Source: Whalleya microplaca | Lineage: Eukaryota > Ascomycota > Sordariomycetes > Xylariales > Xylariaceae | DNA length: 59,823 bases | Reading direction: 5' to 3' | Assembly: GCA_022497155.1 (NCBI GenBank) | Contig: MU385803.1 | Coordinates: 1-59,823 of the forward strand | Shown here: piece by piece, positions 33,640-46,180 of the stretch | How the letters are laid out: each line of letters opens with the position of its first letter | How positions within the stretch are numbered: the stretch's first letter is position 1 | Translations under genes and position numbers: made by a program | Notes under the pieces: generated by a model | What the model saw: only the letters and a program-made list of their open reading frames with translations | The model's database searches: none | What the model was told of the DNA's origin: nothing

Positions 33640-34326
33640 CTAAGAAGTGTGGCCTTCGAAAGCATCACCGTCCTCAATGTATACCCTTGGGCGCGGAGCT
33701 GGTCTTTCAACTACCGCCTGACCCCTTCCATCCCGCGGAGAAGCCCGCTCGTCCTCGAGACGGGAATACCTATCATCCCGATAGCCGTCGTCGCCGCCCC
33801 ATCTGCTGCGATGACTCAAGCTACCATCCGAGTATCGCTCCCCATCATCATTGCTATGGGTCCTACGATAGGCGGGCCGCGCGCCGAACTCTTCCTCTTC
33901 TACATCGACCCTCGGGCGCCTTTTGTGGGCGTTCTCTAAATACAGGTCGGGTTTGCGACGGCGGTCGTCACCATACGCGCTCCGCGGCCTGCTCCGTCTA
34001 TAGTCTCTGTCGTCTTTCGGATCACGGTGCACGGCACGCTTGACCTTGTCTTTCGCTTCGTGCGCCCAAGATTCCTTCTCACCATATAGTGTGCCCTTGG
34101 GCCAGAACTTGTGGGCGACCAGCGACACAGCGCCCACGGCGCCTAGGAAGACCAGTGAGGTTTTGAGCGCATCTTTGGCGGTGTCTTTACCCAGACGATC
34201 TGACGATGGCGGCGAATGACGATGCCGGGGCTTCGGTGATGGGGAGGGACTGCGAGGACTGTGTGAGGGAGATGGTGACTGAGAACGTGGTGCTGTCGAT
34301 GGAGAAAGGGACGTATAACGGGACAT
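33640..34326 (-). CDS. Arg/Ser-rich single-pass membrane protein, hypothetical (228 aa)
   Basis: This is a single exon. The frame is open to an ATG at 34443, but the ATG at 34326 (MSRYTSLSPSTAPRSQSPSP) starts the low-complexity Ser-Pro region and is more likely. Residues about 5-45 are Ser/Pro/Arg-rich (SPSPSHSPRSPSPSPKPRHR). One TM follows at about 60-80 (LKTSLVFLGAVGAVSLVAHKFWP). The remaining ~145 residues are highly charged, with repeated DDR/YRR/RR blocks. There is no catalytic motif. I do not recognise a function; the layout suggests a tail facing the cytosol or nucleoplasm. Confidence 0.7.
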   Translation of the reverse strand: MSRYTSLSPSTAPRSQSPSPSHSPRSPSPSPKPRHRHSPPSSDRLGKDTAKDALKTSLVFLGAVGAVSLVAHKFWPKGTLYGEKESWAHEAKDKVKRAVHRDPKDDRDYRRSRPRSAYGDDRRRKPDLYLENAHKRRPRVDVEEEEFGARPAYRRTHSNDDGERYSDGSLSHRSRWGGDDGYRDDRYSRLEDERASPRDGRGQAVVERPAPRPRVYIEDGDAFEGHTS

Positions 34327-36297
34327 TTTGAGAGTGACGGTGGAAGAGTTCAAATTAACTAATTGGGGGATATGAGCTTCACCAAGGTAATGGGAATCGA
34401 GAATCAAGCCTACATTATAATGGAAGGTATTTCTGAAGGTCATTAATTCGTGTCAATTCTTTGTCTCCAATTCTCCCTGATACTATAGCGGAGCCAAACA
34501 GGTCTTCTCGTCTATAGCAAGGCACAGTGCAACTGAGAAGCTTCACCAGATGTTATCCAAACAGGAGAATAACAACACCCAGCGAAGCCGAACATAGAGG
34601 CGACCACCAGTAATATAGGGAGACTTAATGGGCGTAACACTGCATATTAGACGAAGAGGCAAGAAACGAGGGCAGAGACGTGGCCACACAAGACGACATG
34701 AATGCAAAGACAAGTCAGATGAAGCTCAATTTGGACTTGCCAGAAGCAGATGAATCGTATAGACAAGTTTCATATCGACCCTAGCGGTTGCCCATCCGGG
34801 GCACTGGGTTCCTGCAGCCAACCAGAAGGCTTGTTCCACATCCGGGAGTGACGCCAGATTGTCCCAAAGGTGGTGCTATGATCCGCAGCATATTGTGCAG
34901 GCATGAAGATAGAGAGACTGTGTTTAAGAAGATTACTACGTAGTACGAAACGAAGGAATAAACGAGCGAATCACGTGTAGTAGTACACTAACACGACGTT
35001 GTAGGCATTGAATATCGCCCAGGTTGATTCGTGCTTAGTCGTTTACAGTTGGCGACACACGGACGATCCCAAGTCATGCTATGCAGGAATTTCCATCCGA
35101 TACTGCAGGTATTAGATGCGCTAATGGAGGGTTACTAACAGGAATCTTGGTCGGACTATTATGATTCTTATCAGTAAGCACAGGGGCCAGGGCGGCACTT
35201 GTCAGCCACTCTTACGTACAAGGCTTTTCCAGCCGTGTTGTGATGATGTCAAACGCATACTTAGGGGCTCAGGGTTTACACGTCTTGTGCAGTTGTGCTG
35301 GCCAGCCATCCATCCATCCATCAGCAGCCGTCGGGGCCAGGGGGCCAAGGATCTCAAGCATACCTGAGTCTATCCAATGGATGATCATCGTAGGAAAAGA
35401 CTCAAAGCTTGCGTCGGATGTAACAGAGAACCTATAGAATTATAATAGCAAATACATATCCCCAATCGCTTGAAAGAGAGCCGTTATCATCAGATGAATC
35501 AACGAGTTTGAATCCTGCTTTGCAATGGCCGCACAAGTCGCTGATAGCAGCTTCGGCCATCCAATAGTCCTTGAGAGTCACATCCAGTTAGCATGCTTGA
35601 GGTGGCATGATATCTTGATAGATTTGCCTAACGAGATGGTTGGCCAGTCATCACACCATCAAATCCTCAGGCAGCTTAGACATGATCCGCTTCATCGCGA
35701 TAGTTCTCGTGCGGCATCCGAATAGCTGTAGGTAGAGAGACGGCAATGATAAAATAACCGGTGATATACATAGTGGCAATCCATTGAGCTCTTACTGGAG
35801 TGTCATGGCCGGGATAGATGGATGTTGATCCGGTGTTGTTGATATAGACATAACAATGAAGATAAATGATTACTATTAGGCGTACAAAACGTCTTGGCTG
35901 CCACGGCGCTACCATAGACGTTTATTACGGACGATTGGCAGCGGCTGGCAGGCAGATACCCACTATACAGTTTGCGCATACGGGGGACCATCTAAACTGT
36001 ACGAACTGTACCGTTTACGGAACTGTATTACGGGTTATACAGTAGCACCTCCATTTATTACGTCACCTGATAGCGACTCGCGCTTTGACGCGACTTTTGC
36101 TTTAAGCTTTGAGCGTTAACGCGCCGTATGTAATCCTGTACATTCATCACTTACACATACAATTACACTTACATTTACACTTACACGCCCTTTCAACGAT
36201 CAAATGCAATACAACAAATAACACTCCGTTCGATCCAGCCCGTCTTGCTCGAAGCTCCCTGTTGTTCTGAAATAATGCCCTTTTCTTCATAAGAACA
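34327..36297. other. Long intergenic region upstream of the BRCT gene
   Basis: This is 2 kb with no supported gene. The last 240 bases before the BRCT start contain ACGCG at 36088-36092 and 36119-36123. An array of TTACAC-like hexamers follows at 36148-36186. Confidence 0.4.
36088..36123 (+). promoter_or_regulatory. Two ACGCG cores (MCB-like) upstream of the BRCT scaffold gene
   Basis: ACGCG occurs twice within 36 bases, 175-210 bases before the ATG at 36298. ACGCG is the core of the MluI cell-cycle box bound by MBF in yeasts, which drives DNA-replication genes at G1/S. Whether it acts so here is inference. Confidence 0.35.
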
Positions 36298-39029
36298 ATG
36301 GAGTCGCCGCCTACATCGGACATCGGCGGCGAGCCCTTCGACTCGTCCAAGCCCTTCGATGGCCTGGTTCTCTGCTGTACAAGCATCGAGGCTGACCAGC
36401 GTGTAAGATGAAGACACTCGCTCTCCCCGTCTCTTCTCATGAAGGTGCTGGACTGATTCGCGCCAATGCATCTAGACAGAAATTGCCCAGCGCACTGCTG
36501 ATATGGGCGGCATCCACAAATACGATCTTACGCCTGACGTTACCCACCTGATTGTCGGCGACTACGACACTGCCAAGTATCGCCATGTTGCCAGGGAGAG
36601 GCCCGACATCAAGCCCATGGCAGCCGGCTGGGTCGATGCTGTACGATGCCTGTGGTTGGAGGACCGGGAAATCGATTTTGCTGCCTTGGAGAACGAGTGG
36701 AGGTTGAAGACCTTCGAATCGAGCGGGGGGATTCCAAAGAGCCCCGCCCCGGAGGCACGCCTGAGAACGAGGTTGGTCTGTTGCCTGACGGGTTTCGAGG
36801 ATGGTAGGTAGTCCCGCGCTGCCATCGTGGTCCATGTGAGCTAATAGACCAGGCGACGTGCGCGCCATGATCGAGGATAAGGTCCGAGCGAACGGCGGCG
36901 AATATATCGGTGACCTCTCTAGGCGCGTTACGCATTTGATTGTTTGCAAGCCCGAAGGAAAGAAGTATGTAGCCGCCAAGAGATGGGGAATACGCACCGT
37001 TTCCATCGAATGGCTACACAATAGCGTCGAGCGGGGAATGATACTCAACGAGGAGTGTTACGATCCCACTCTGCCTCCAGAGGAACGAGGCAAGGGAGCC
37101 TGGGTACGGAGAGAACTCAAACGCGTCTCGCTGGGCAAACGGACGCGGGATGGAACTGCTGCGCCGTCGGAGGACGGTAGGAGGAAACTGAGGAAGACGG
37201 CTAGCATGAAGCTCAATAGCCAGAGGGACAATCTCTGGGGCGATATTCTCGTCAAGCAATCATCCACCGACCTATCCAAGGCGACCACCGTTGAGCGACC
37301 CGTCAGCATACCCAGCGTCCCCGTCAGCGATGTAGCTCCGCCCCCGACCGAGACGCCACAACACGCCCGACAGCCGAGTAACGAGCCCCAAAAGGTGGAC
37401 AGCGGCGTTTTTGACTCGTGTCGTTTCTTCGTCTACGGCTTCTCACACGACAGGAAGGCAGTCGTGTACCAGCACATCTCGTCTCACCATGGTCAGATAT
37501 CAGAATCCCTACAAGATGCTGCCTCGCGCAATCACCCCGAGCGGTCAGATCGACGCTATCTTCTCGTGCCGCAGCTGTCTCAACCCGATTCCCATCCACA
37601 ACTTCCAGAGGGCATGCACATTGTCACGGAATTCTACATTGAGCGATGTGTTCATAATAAAATGCTCTTCAAACCGAACGAACACGTGCTCGGACAACCC
37701 TTCCCACAATTCCCCATTGAAGGATTCTCCCAATTAACGATATGTACTGCCGGGTTCAGGAACGAGCAACTGAATCAGGTGGAAAAGACGGTTTCTCAGC
37801 TCGGAGCCAGATACTCGGAGCGACTAAACTCCCAGAGTTCGGTGTTGATATGCCCGTCCCTCGACAGCGTGAGGAAGCAGAAGCTGGAATTTGCTGTATT
37901 ATCCAAGGTACCGGTTGTGCGAGCAGACTGGCTTTGGCAATGTATCACAACGGGCTGCTTCGTACCATGGGACAATTTTTTGTTCAAAGAGTTGGGCCAA
38001 GAGTCCGCCAAGAAGCAGGATACTTCTGAGCCTAGGGATAAGGAGAAGCTTACGAGATCAAAATCAGAGCCTGTATCAAAGAAGCCGACGAAGCCTAGTC
38101 GCCGGGCACCACGAAAGGCTGGTTTTGACTTGACTGCGTTCGAAGATGACGAGACCATTACGCAGGTACCCGACGTACAAGGACCGGAAACTGAAGCATC
38201 GAATTACGAGACGGCGCCCACTCACCAGGAAGAAAGAACAGAGGCTGGTCTTGCAGCAGCTACCGCGCCACTTTCAGAAGTGCCTTTAAATGCACTAAAC
38301 CAGTCTCCATCGTCACAGAAGACAGGCCAGCCACCGCGCAAGTTGAAACGCTTCCCAACCGAGGGTACAGTAGGAGACTCCGAAGGCGGCGAAGACTCGG
38401 ACACGCCGGCCAGTCATTCAGATGCAGAAGCCACAGCAAGAAACAAGGAAGAAGAACGGAGACGCCAAGCCGAACGGGTCAAAGCAGCAGAGCGCGAAGA
38501 GCTCTCCAAACGCCTGAACTCCCTCATGACCCACGGCGATGCAGAACATGAAAGCGACGGCGGTCTCAAGCCGCAACCAGCACCGCGGCCACCACGGCGC
38601 AAACGCGAGATCATGGGCCGTGCCGCGAGCAACGTGTCCGCGACCTCGAGCACGAGCGCTGAGTCTCTGGCATATACCGCGCACCCGAAGCCCGGAGCCA
38701 GGAGGGCAGACTCCCTGTCGTCCCATCTAGAGTCCGCCCAAAGTGCACCCAGCGCGCTAAGTGGACTCCTGGACAAGATGATGGAAGCTGGGGGCGGAGC
38801 AAATATGGCGGACGGCGGTGAAAGCCCGCCCCGCGCCACACAAGTCGAGTACGATAATCCCGATGCCCGCGCACATCGGGCAGCGGTCATGGATCGCATG
38901 ATGGGCAATGGCAATAAGGAAAAGTCTCCCTCCGGCGATGGTAGCCAGGAGAGAGTGACTCTAGCAAATCTGAAGGGCGCAGAGGAATCTGGCAGCGGTA
39001 CTAAGAGAACTATGAGACGGCGGCTATAG
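36298..39029 (+). CDS. Dpb11/Cut5(Rad4)/TopBP1-like four-BRCT protein (869 aa, 3 exons)
   Basis: Exons are 36298-36402, 36476-36803 and 36853-39029; introns of 73 and 49 bases close in phase. The order is BRCT1 (about 18-100; KPFDGLVLCCTSIE, VTHLIVGDYDTAKYRHV), BRCT2 (about 130-225; RLVCCLTGFEDG, VTHLIVCKPEGKKYVAAKRW, SIEWLHNSVERG), then a ~100-residue linker. BRCT3 (about 330-418; FDSCRFFVYGFS) and BRCT4 (about 435-518; LTICTAGF, VVRADWLWQCITTGCFVPW) follow. The ~350-residue tail is charged and disordered, with a coiled EEERRRQAERVKAAEREEL stretch. Two BRCT pairs are the layout of yeast Dpb11 and fission-yeast Cut5. These nuclear phosphopeptide-binding scaffolds load the replicative helicase and activate the Mec1/ATR checkpoint. 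Confidence 0.88.
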
Positions 39030-40273
39030 TATATATAAGTACCTTACGGGATAGTCGGAGATATCCCGGGTCATCAGCCCTAGGATTTTATAATTTTGAG
39101 AAGCCAACGAAATCTATGAAGACTCCGCCTAGCCTGGGCATTTCCAGCTCTAGTAACAGTAGACCAGTTTCATTAGACACAGTAGTCTACGAAGCGTAAT
39201 GACCTGAACTTGCAGCTAGCTTTATACGTCAGCCTGTACGGACTAGATAATGAGATGAAAGACAGCGCAAGTTCGGATATCTGTCTCGAGGCAATCTACT
39301 AATTCATCTTCTTGAGCGTACATTTGTGTCTCCGTAACATTCAACAATCGATTCACAATTTATACTGATCTCTTTATGACGTGACATCCTAGAATTAGAT
39401 ACTAGCCATTAGCTATCATAGGAGTAAGAAGATTTCGAAAGGGCTATAGTCTTCTAGGGCTTGACGATGTTCGGCTTTTTACATTTTCGTTTCTGACAGG
39501 TCCTGGTTAGGATCGCAGCACAAGAAGTGTGAAAGAGACTAGGGCACAGACACTTATTAGTCACAGTCTGATTCTTATATATACTTGGCCTTGTCGTTGT
39601 TGATGGGATTATTCATGAGTCCGAGTTCAACGTCATAACACACATAGCTTCATGACTAGATCCAAGGCTTAACTCGCATTAGATAAATGACCCGTTCACA
39701 ATATCCAGCGGAAATCCCGGCAAGAGTAATCCCTCTGTATCTCCAAGTGCACTATGGAGCACCTCTCGCACAATTCATCACTTAGAATCAATATAAATGA
39801 TCTCTCTACAGATCAGCCGACTACGTGAAGTCAGGACTTAAGGATTAGCATACCTTCGGAACAAGATACAATCTTCAGAACATTACATTCTCTCGGCTAT
39901 TTCCTAGCCTAACAAGTAATATCGGGTATCATCATAATAGACGTACATTTCTCTTGCTCCAAACATCTGCTCAACAGCTTGCCCCATACTAGACTCCTAT
40001 CCAATTTGGAAATCGAGAACAAATGAAAGCAAACCAAAGTACCCTCTTTCTGAAGACGAGCGAATCTCATCAATGCAAATGAAAAGGGAAGAAAGGGGAC
40101 CATGCCCTCGCAGTGACGTGCTCTTCGCCTCACCGAGCTAACCAATTCCCTACTGTCATCAACCCTGACTACATCCACGAGCCAAAGCACACCCGGTTCG
40201 TGTACACAGTACACACCTCCAGGTTGTACCCCCTCTACAATTTGCACACAACCCCAAACCCTCCACTCAAAGT
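39030..40273. other. Convergent intergenic region, no gene seen
   Basis: This is 1.2 kb between the 3' ends of convergent genes. No frame over 112 codons exists, and the one minus-strand candidate (39909-40247) has no features. Confidence 0.4.
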
Positions 40274-42991
40274 CTACAATTTTGTTGCTTCCGCAAGTAC
40301 GCTCAGCAGACTCGCCGCCGCACCGCCGATGCCGACAGCGCGCAGCGTTTCGTCGCGGGCGCGCCGCTTCGCGGCCCGGTCGTCCTTACGCCGACTGCTA
40401 GAATAATCCTCATAGTCGCGGTCGCGATCCCGCCGGGCACTAGAGGAGCCGCCACCGCCGCCGCTGCTGCTGTGGTACCGGTGGCTACGGTGGTGACGGT
40501 GGGGGTACTCTGCCCTTTCCTTATCTCGCTCACGGTCACGATCTCGGTCATGATCACGGTCACGGTCACGGTCACGGTCACGATGGGAGGGGTCACGGTG
40601 TCTATCCCGCTCCCGATCGCGGTCTCGGTCTGTATGCCGTTCTCTTTCCCTTTCCGTGTATCGATCAGAACGGTAGCGCTTCTCCCGGTCACGATCCCTA
40701 TCCCGATCCCGGTCCCGGTCCCGGTCCCGATCTCGCGTGCTGCCCCGCCGAGGTGGTGAACTCCGCGGTAGGGAACTATCCTCGAAGACCTGCGGTTCGG
40801 GATCGAAGCGGACGTGGGGATCCTCGCCCTTGTTTTTGAGGATCGGCTTCGGCTTCACGGTGGCGGCGGGGCTTGCGCCGTCCTTTCCGTCGTTATCCTT
40901 GGGTGGTGGCACAATGAACGGGTACGGCTTAGTACCCTTCTTGTCGCGGCCGTCGTCAGCGTCTCCCGCATCCGTGCTGCTATTAGGACGCGCCCGCGTT
41001 CTGTCCTGCTTGGAGTCCGAGGTCCTGTCGTGGGAAGGCTGTGATTGGGAGCCGGACCGGCGATGCGACGAGTATGAGGAACCGTACTGCTTACGCTCGC
41101 CCTCGTGATCATCGTCGGACCCCGAGGATGTCGAGGAGTCGTCGCTACTCGAGTCATAGAGCTCGCTATCTGGACTATCCGGACGTCGGCGACCGCTGGA
41201 GTTTTCGACGTATACGGCGGGTTTACCCCCGCTCTTATCTCGCTCGTCCTGCTGTTGCTGTGCCTCGACCACGTCCCAGTTTCGGTACTTGTCCGGGTGA
41301 TAGCGGTCGGAGGGTCCCCTCTCCCTTTTCTCGCCGGCCTGGCGCCTACTGTTCCGAACCTCAACGGTCCGCTTGGCGAGGTCGGCCACATCCTCGCGCG
41401 AGAGCGTGCCGAGAACCGCCACGAAGTCAGGACGTGCTTCGAAGCGCACCCCTGCCTCGCGGAGCGCCTCGGGCGAGACCAATTTTCTCGAGATCCGGGT
41501 CCATTTCGCATCGAGGGTAATGTCGCGTCCTTGGCTATCGGGCGCGAGGCGTGCGTACTGCTGCGCTGTGGGCGGCGCTGGCAGTCCCTGTTGATTTATG
41601 ACGGCTACAGAGTTGGGGGTTGAGTGTAGAGTTGACGGGGGACTGCTACCGTAGGGTTGAAGAGCGATAGGTGGGACGAAACGAGGCGAGACGCCAAGTT
41701 GGTCCGCGACATTGGCCGGCGGTGAAGACGAGACTATGGCTGGCTGTGAGCCAGCCGGGGGAAGGAAATTGGCCAACGGAGAGCTGGACATTCTGTAATT
41801 GGCATTGTCTGTGTTCGGTGGGTAGAGGTGCATGTTCCCCATTGCAATGGCGAGGTCGGCCTCCCGCTTGTCAAGAGCCATGAGATCCCGCGTGGACATA
41901 AGCGCCATGGACCCCGTTGATGCATCCCCATCGTCTAAGTGACGGTCGTAGGATAGGCCTGTAGGGTCCTCTGGCATGTCAGGTGGCGGTGGCGGTGGCG
42001 TTAGGTACTTTTCGTCCTGTAAACGCTCCATATTCGCGGATGGGAAGAACTTCTCGTTGTCAATGCCGCCGTCCATCTCCCTGCGCTCCAATGGCGAAGG
42101 AGGAGGGTATACCGGATACGGAGCAATCTGGCGTCTATTCTCGGCTGGAGGCTGATAGTTTACCAGTAAACCTCGTACAGAAGGTGTCCTGCCGCCGCCG
42201 CTTGCAGAAAACTGCTCATCAAGTTGGCGGATGTACGCTCGTATGACGTCCTAATACACATGTCAGCAACTTAGACTCGTGGAAAAAGACAAAGGAGAGA
42301 ATGTACCAACCTGATGCTTACGCAGTACGTCTCTAGAGAACCCCTCCTTTTCCAACTCGTCTCTGAATTGCTCCCAAAGCTCTTCGTTGTCGTCCAAGTT
42401 CGAGCTCCTGTGCTGATAAAGCCGCGAGGCTATGGCATCCACCTTGTCCTTAATCGCGTCCAGGTTGGCACTGTTAGTTCCCACAAACTGGCGTGACTTG
42501 GATGGATTGTGCAATTGTATGGTGTCAAGGAACACGTTGATCTCGCGGTTCTGCTCTAAAAGCTTCTTCCGTATCATATCGAGCAAGTCACGATCCCAGC
42601 TGCCCAGCATCGTCCAGCCCTTTTCGCCATCCATCTGCTTGCCATGGTTACCACCAGCATCCCCGTCTCTGCCACTACTACTGCCCCCATACTTCTCTAG
42701 TATAGTGTCTAGTTGCTTGAACCTGAACTCGGTATCTTCAAGGAGCTGCCTCAGGTGTCGTATGTACGCGCTAGCTTTATCATCATTTAAAAGCGACTCG
42801 GGGTCCTCAGACTCTACTTTCAAGTGCTTGAGTACCGTGTGCAAAGTTCGCACTACTGTGGCTATATCTTCGAAGTCGGGGCTGGCGTTCCGCGCGCGTT
42901 TATATAGCTTGCGTGAAAATGCATCGGTGTTCTCGATGTCCTCGGGTGATACGCGCGTAGGCGATGCACCATTCGGGTTGTTGCTCGCCAT
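40274..42991 (-). CDS. DUF8035-like, Arg-Asp-repeat protein, hypothetical (885 aa, 2 exons)
   Basis: Exons are 42991-42311 and 42250-40274, with a 60-base phase-0 intron (donor GTTGGT). The N-terminal ~240 residues are helical and charged (FEDIATVVRTLHTVLKHLKVES, FRFKQLDTILEKYG). A Pro-rich linker follows (PPPPPPDMPEDPTG). A conserved block reads WTRISRKLVSPEALREAGVR...FVAVLGTLSREDVADLA and matches what I know as the fungal DUF8035 region. The C-terminal ~330 residues are low complexity: Asp/Ser tracts, then long RD/RE dipeptide runs (DNA 40500-40740), resembling RNA-processing proteins. It is probably nuclear. No enzyme motif is seen. Its function is unknown. Confidence 0.75.
40500..40740. 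repeat. Hexamer-type coding minisatellite (Arg-Asp repeats)
   Basis: Tandem CGGTCA/CGATCC-type hexamers, densest at 40555-40585 and 40684-40735, encode (Arg-Asp)n on the minus strand inside the DUF8035-like gene. Such tracts change length easily between strains. Confidence 0.8.
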
Positions 42992-45900
42992 CGCAACTTG
43001 CGTGGTGGGAACAAAGTCCCGGATACTCGTAGGCCTAGTCCGAGTTGTGATAGGCTTTGAGGTGCTCGGGCGAAACTGTACCGTCGGGGGGGGGGCTGAC
43101 CCAAGATGCGCGGGGAAAATGGGAAGGGAGAGGAAATGTGAAGTCGGATGTGGTTGTGTCAGTGAGTGATCAAGTAATATTGGCCAATATTGTTAGGTCA
43201 CAGAAGATCTAGACTCGGACCGCGAGCCTTGGCGTCTTAAAGATACCGTTCGGTGGAGGTTTTCGAGTTTGTAAGGTTCTTTGTCTCGTCTGCAGGTAAG
43301 CGTATGCCGTGCTACAGTTTAGACTAATTTGAGTTTGGAGGATAAGAGGCAACACGTTTGTCAGTCTGCACAAAGGCGAGAATGGTGATACAACACAAGC
43401 GCCGGGGTTTGGACGGGAGGCCCAGGTAAGGTGGGCGAAGTATTCGAATCGATGTAACTGTTGGAGTTGAGGTTCAAGCGGTTGGATCCAAAGACGACGA
43501 GGCTGCTATGATTGTCATCGGCAAGCAAACCGTTTGTGGATAGTATAAAGATGGTCGATGAGGTGACGAAAGCACGACAGTTCCTGGAGTTGTACACGGC
43601 TATTACATTAGATAGACAGGAGAGAGCCAGCTAGATACGAGAGAGAATCGTAGCACATCTCCTTATCGCATGTTCCTTTTCGCCGGGATTTGGGCTCGGG
43701 ACTACTAGTCAGGCACATGGTCACAAGTCCATGAATACACGGCATATCGAGTATTGGTTCGGTATCGGCCGGGTCACCACGCCTCGAGAGACGAACCACG
43801 AGCTCTGAAGGTGGCCTATTGGGCTGTGACGTATTTGTTGATCCATCTTGATCGAATATGTCATCATAATTCGTCCGCCTAGATCCAGAGGTGGGCAGGG
43901 CTGTCCAATCATGGCCCCCAGTCTCTTTGACATCATCCTTGCCGGCTGGCATCGCGGATTACTTTCCCCAAAGTTGCCTGAGCTGCCTGAGCCGACCCTA
44001 ATCCCGGGCGAAGCTTCGATACAGGTTCCAAGGGGATTCGATACTCCACTGCATCCCATCAGCCCATGTGGTTGGACCCCTGAAACTCGGCCTGACCAGC
44101 AGACTTTTTGCTGCAAAGTGGTCCATTGCGCCACTCGGCTGAAAATCTGACATTCTGACATTCTGACATGCGCGAGATGACTACAAGTTTTACCCCATAT
44201 TCCATCGGCGAATAGGGTATGCTGCCTTGTTGTCTGGAACCAAGATGGTCCAAAACGGATAGCATCCGAGTGCATATGTTCGAAGGGTCCAAACGAAACG
44301 GTGCAATGTAATATCTTCTACGAAATATACATGCAACTTGTGATGTTTGGAGTCCAACGCTCCCAATCCAGGTTGGATCTCAAACCCCGACAGAAGAGTG
44401 CCCAACGCGACACAGACTTGCTTTCATGTGATGGTAATGCAGCAAACTGCCTAATTATGCCTATTGTTCGACGGCCATCCCTTGGGTAGAATCTGCAACT
44501 AGCAAACACTACGGCCGTGGGAGCGAAAACTTTCCGTAATCAAAATTGATAGCTCACGGCTCACGGCTTATTATTACAGGTGGTTCATTACACAGCCCGT
44601 TCGGCAAGAGCTAGAAACGAGAGATAGGGCGACTATACGAGCGATGAGGCAAGGCCAGGCGAGGCTAGGCTAGGCTATAGGCATAATCGGAGCAGCGCGC
44701 CCAGCACTTATCTTGAAGTCCGCAGATGGCCGATGGTATGCAGAAGATGTTCAGAAAGTTGGTGTGGCATCGCATCAATCGTCTCCAATGGCTTGCCTTG
44801 TAGCATCAGCAACCGACGGTAGGTAGGACTGCACTGCATTGGGGGCATTGGCACGTCATCTCAAAATGCACATAGTGATTTCATATATATCTGACATATG
44901 ATACTACACCTCACTTGAACACCGATGCACTGTGATATGATGCGATATAACGAGCATCTACATTGCTACCGCGCCACATGGTAGCGCCCTGAAAAGCCTA
45001 GCAGCCGGATTAGTCCACCGACTGTATTCTACACTTGCGAAGGCATAGGCATGAAGGCCCCATAGCCCATTTTCGCCATTATCAGCACTTGCTGCGGTCA
45101 ATTGAGTAGCCAATACCCGAGATGGCTCATCCAATCCTAATGTATTGATAACCCTACTCATATCTAGCCATTTTTCAGGCAACACTAAGATCGGAGCTTA
45201 CACAAGGAACATGTCAATTATGGTCCGCAACAGCGGCACCACGAACTACCCCCAGCTGTTATGAGCACAGCTTCTTGCTGCAGTCCACCGTTGCCGGGCG
45301 GGTGAACGACATCGCAATCGGATGCACCCGTATGGCGGAACACGACATCAACGACGTTACTATTATTCCATATTTACACATCAGACCATCCGGCATCTGC
45401 AAACGAGGGGAACCCAGCGGATGGGATCTGCGCCGGCAGGTTATAAGGCGAACAAGGTGATTGTATAAGCAAACAAGTCCTTCACCGTAGTTTTGCTGAT
45501 GAGTGATTGCCATCCGAACTTCTGACTCACGTCCCGAGAACACACGCGGCAAATCCGACAAGTGCTTATTATTACATATCAAACGGTATGCTAGGCCTAG
45601 AAAAGGGGGGGCCGAGCTGTTAGTTGGTTGAGTGTCATGAACTGCCACCTACTGCGTATATGTAAGCTGCATATTTAGGGCTGAATTGTTACCCCGCAAA
45701 GTGACAGATAGCAATACATCGAAGGGCGAAAATTGAGGCTCAAATTTTGGATTCTGACTGGCCTGCCTAGATCTGAGAGGGATGCGGGATTTAGACGATA
45801 GAAGTCATAAGATTCAATTGTTTTGAGGCTCCACATGGATGACCGCCATTGACCGGGCGTCACAGTGAATAGTGAATATCTGTTTATCTGGATACGTGTT

Positions 45901-46180
45901 TGATGGAATAAATGCATGTTCTAGCGAAGCAGCTGGAGAATGCTTGGTTTTCTGGTGTCTTGGGTACGTCATGGGTAAGTTGATGCCCGAGACGCATAGA
46001 TGGCCCTTTCGAAATACATTATTCAGGCCAATCGTGCATGAGACCATATCAGCCAACATCAAAAGTTGGTTTTAGATACCTAGTCTTAGTCAGACTTAAC
46101 TTGAGGCTCAAGAACGCACCGCAGGGATGTTGACACTAGCTACGCTCGAGAGATTTGCTCAAACCCCCCTTCGATATGTC
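42992..46180. other. 3.2 kb without a supported gene
   Basis: Several frames of 60-184 codons exist on both strands. The most gene-like is a minus-strand frame at 43608-43952 (114 codons, MPAGKDDVKETGGHDWTALP...), with neither a domain nor clear introns. Small direct repeats are present: CTGACATTCT three times at about 44150-44170, and GGCTAGGCTAGG near 44660-44680. A G9 run lies at about 43087-43095 in the leader of the upstream gene. Confidence 0.4.

Noticed and set aside
35490..35530. TTTGAATCC-type box as a tRNA T-arm
   Set aside because: No matching acceptor, D or anticodon arms around it.
45259..45648. 129-codon minus-strand frame
   Set aside because: Composition is not gene-like and it has no motif or introns.
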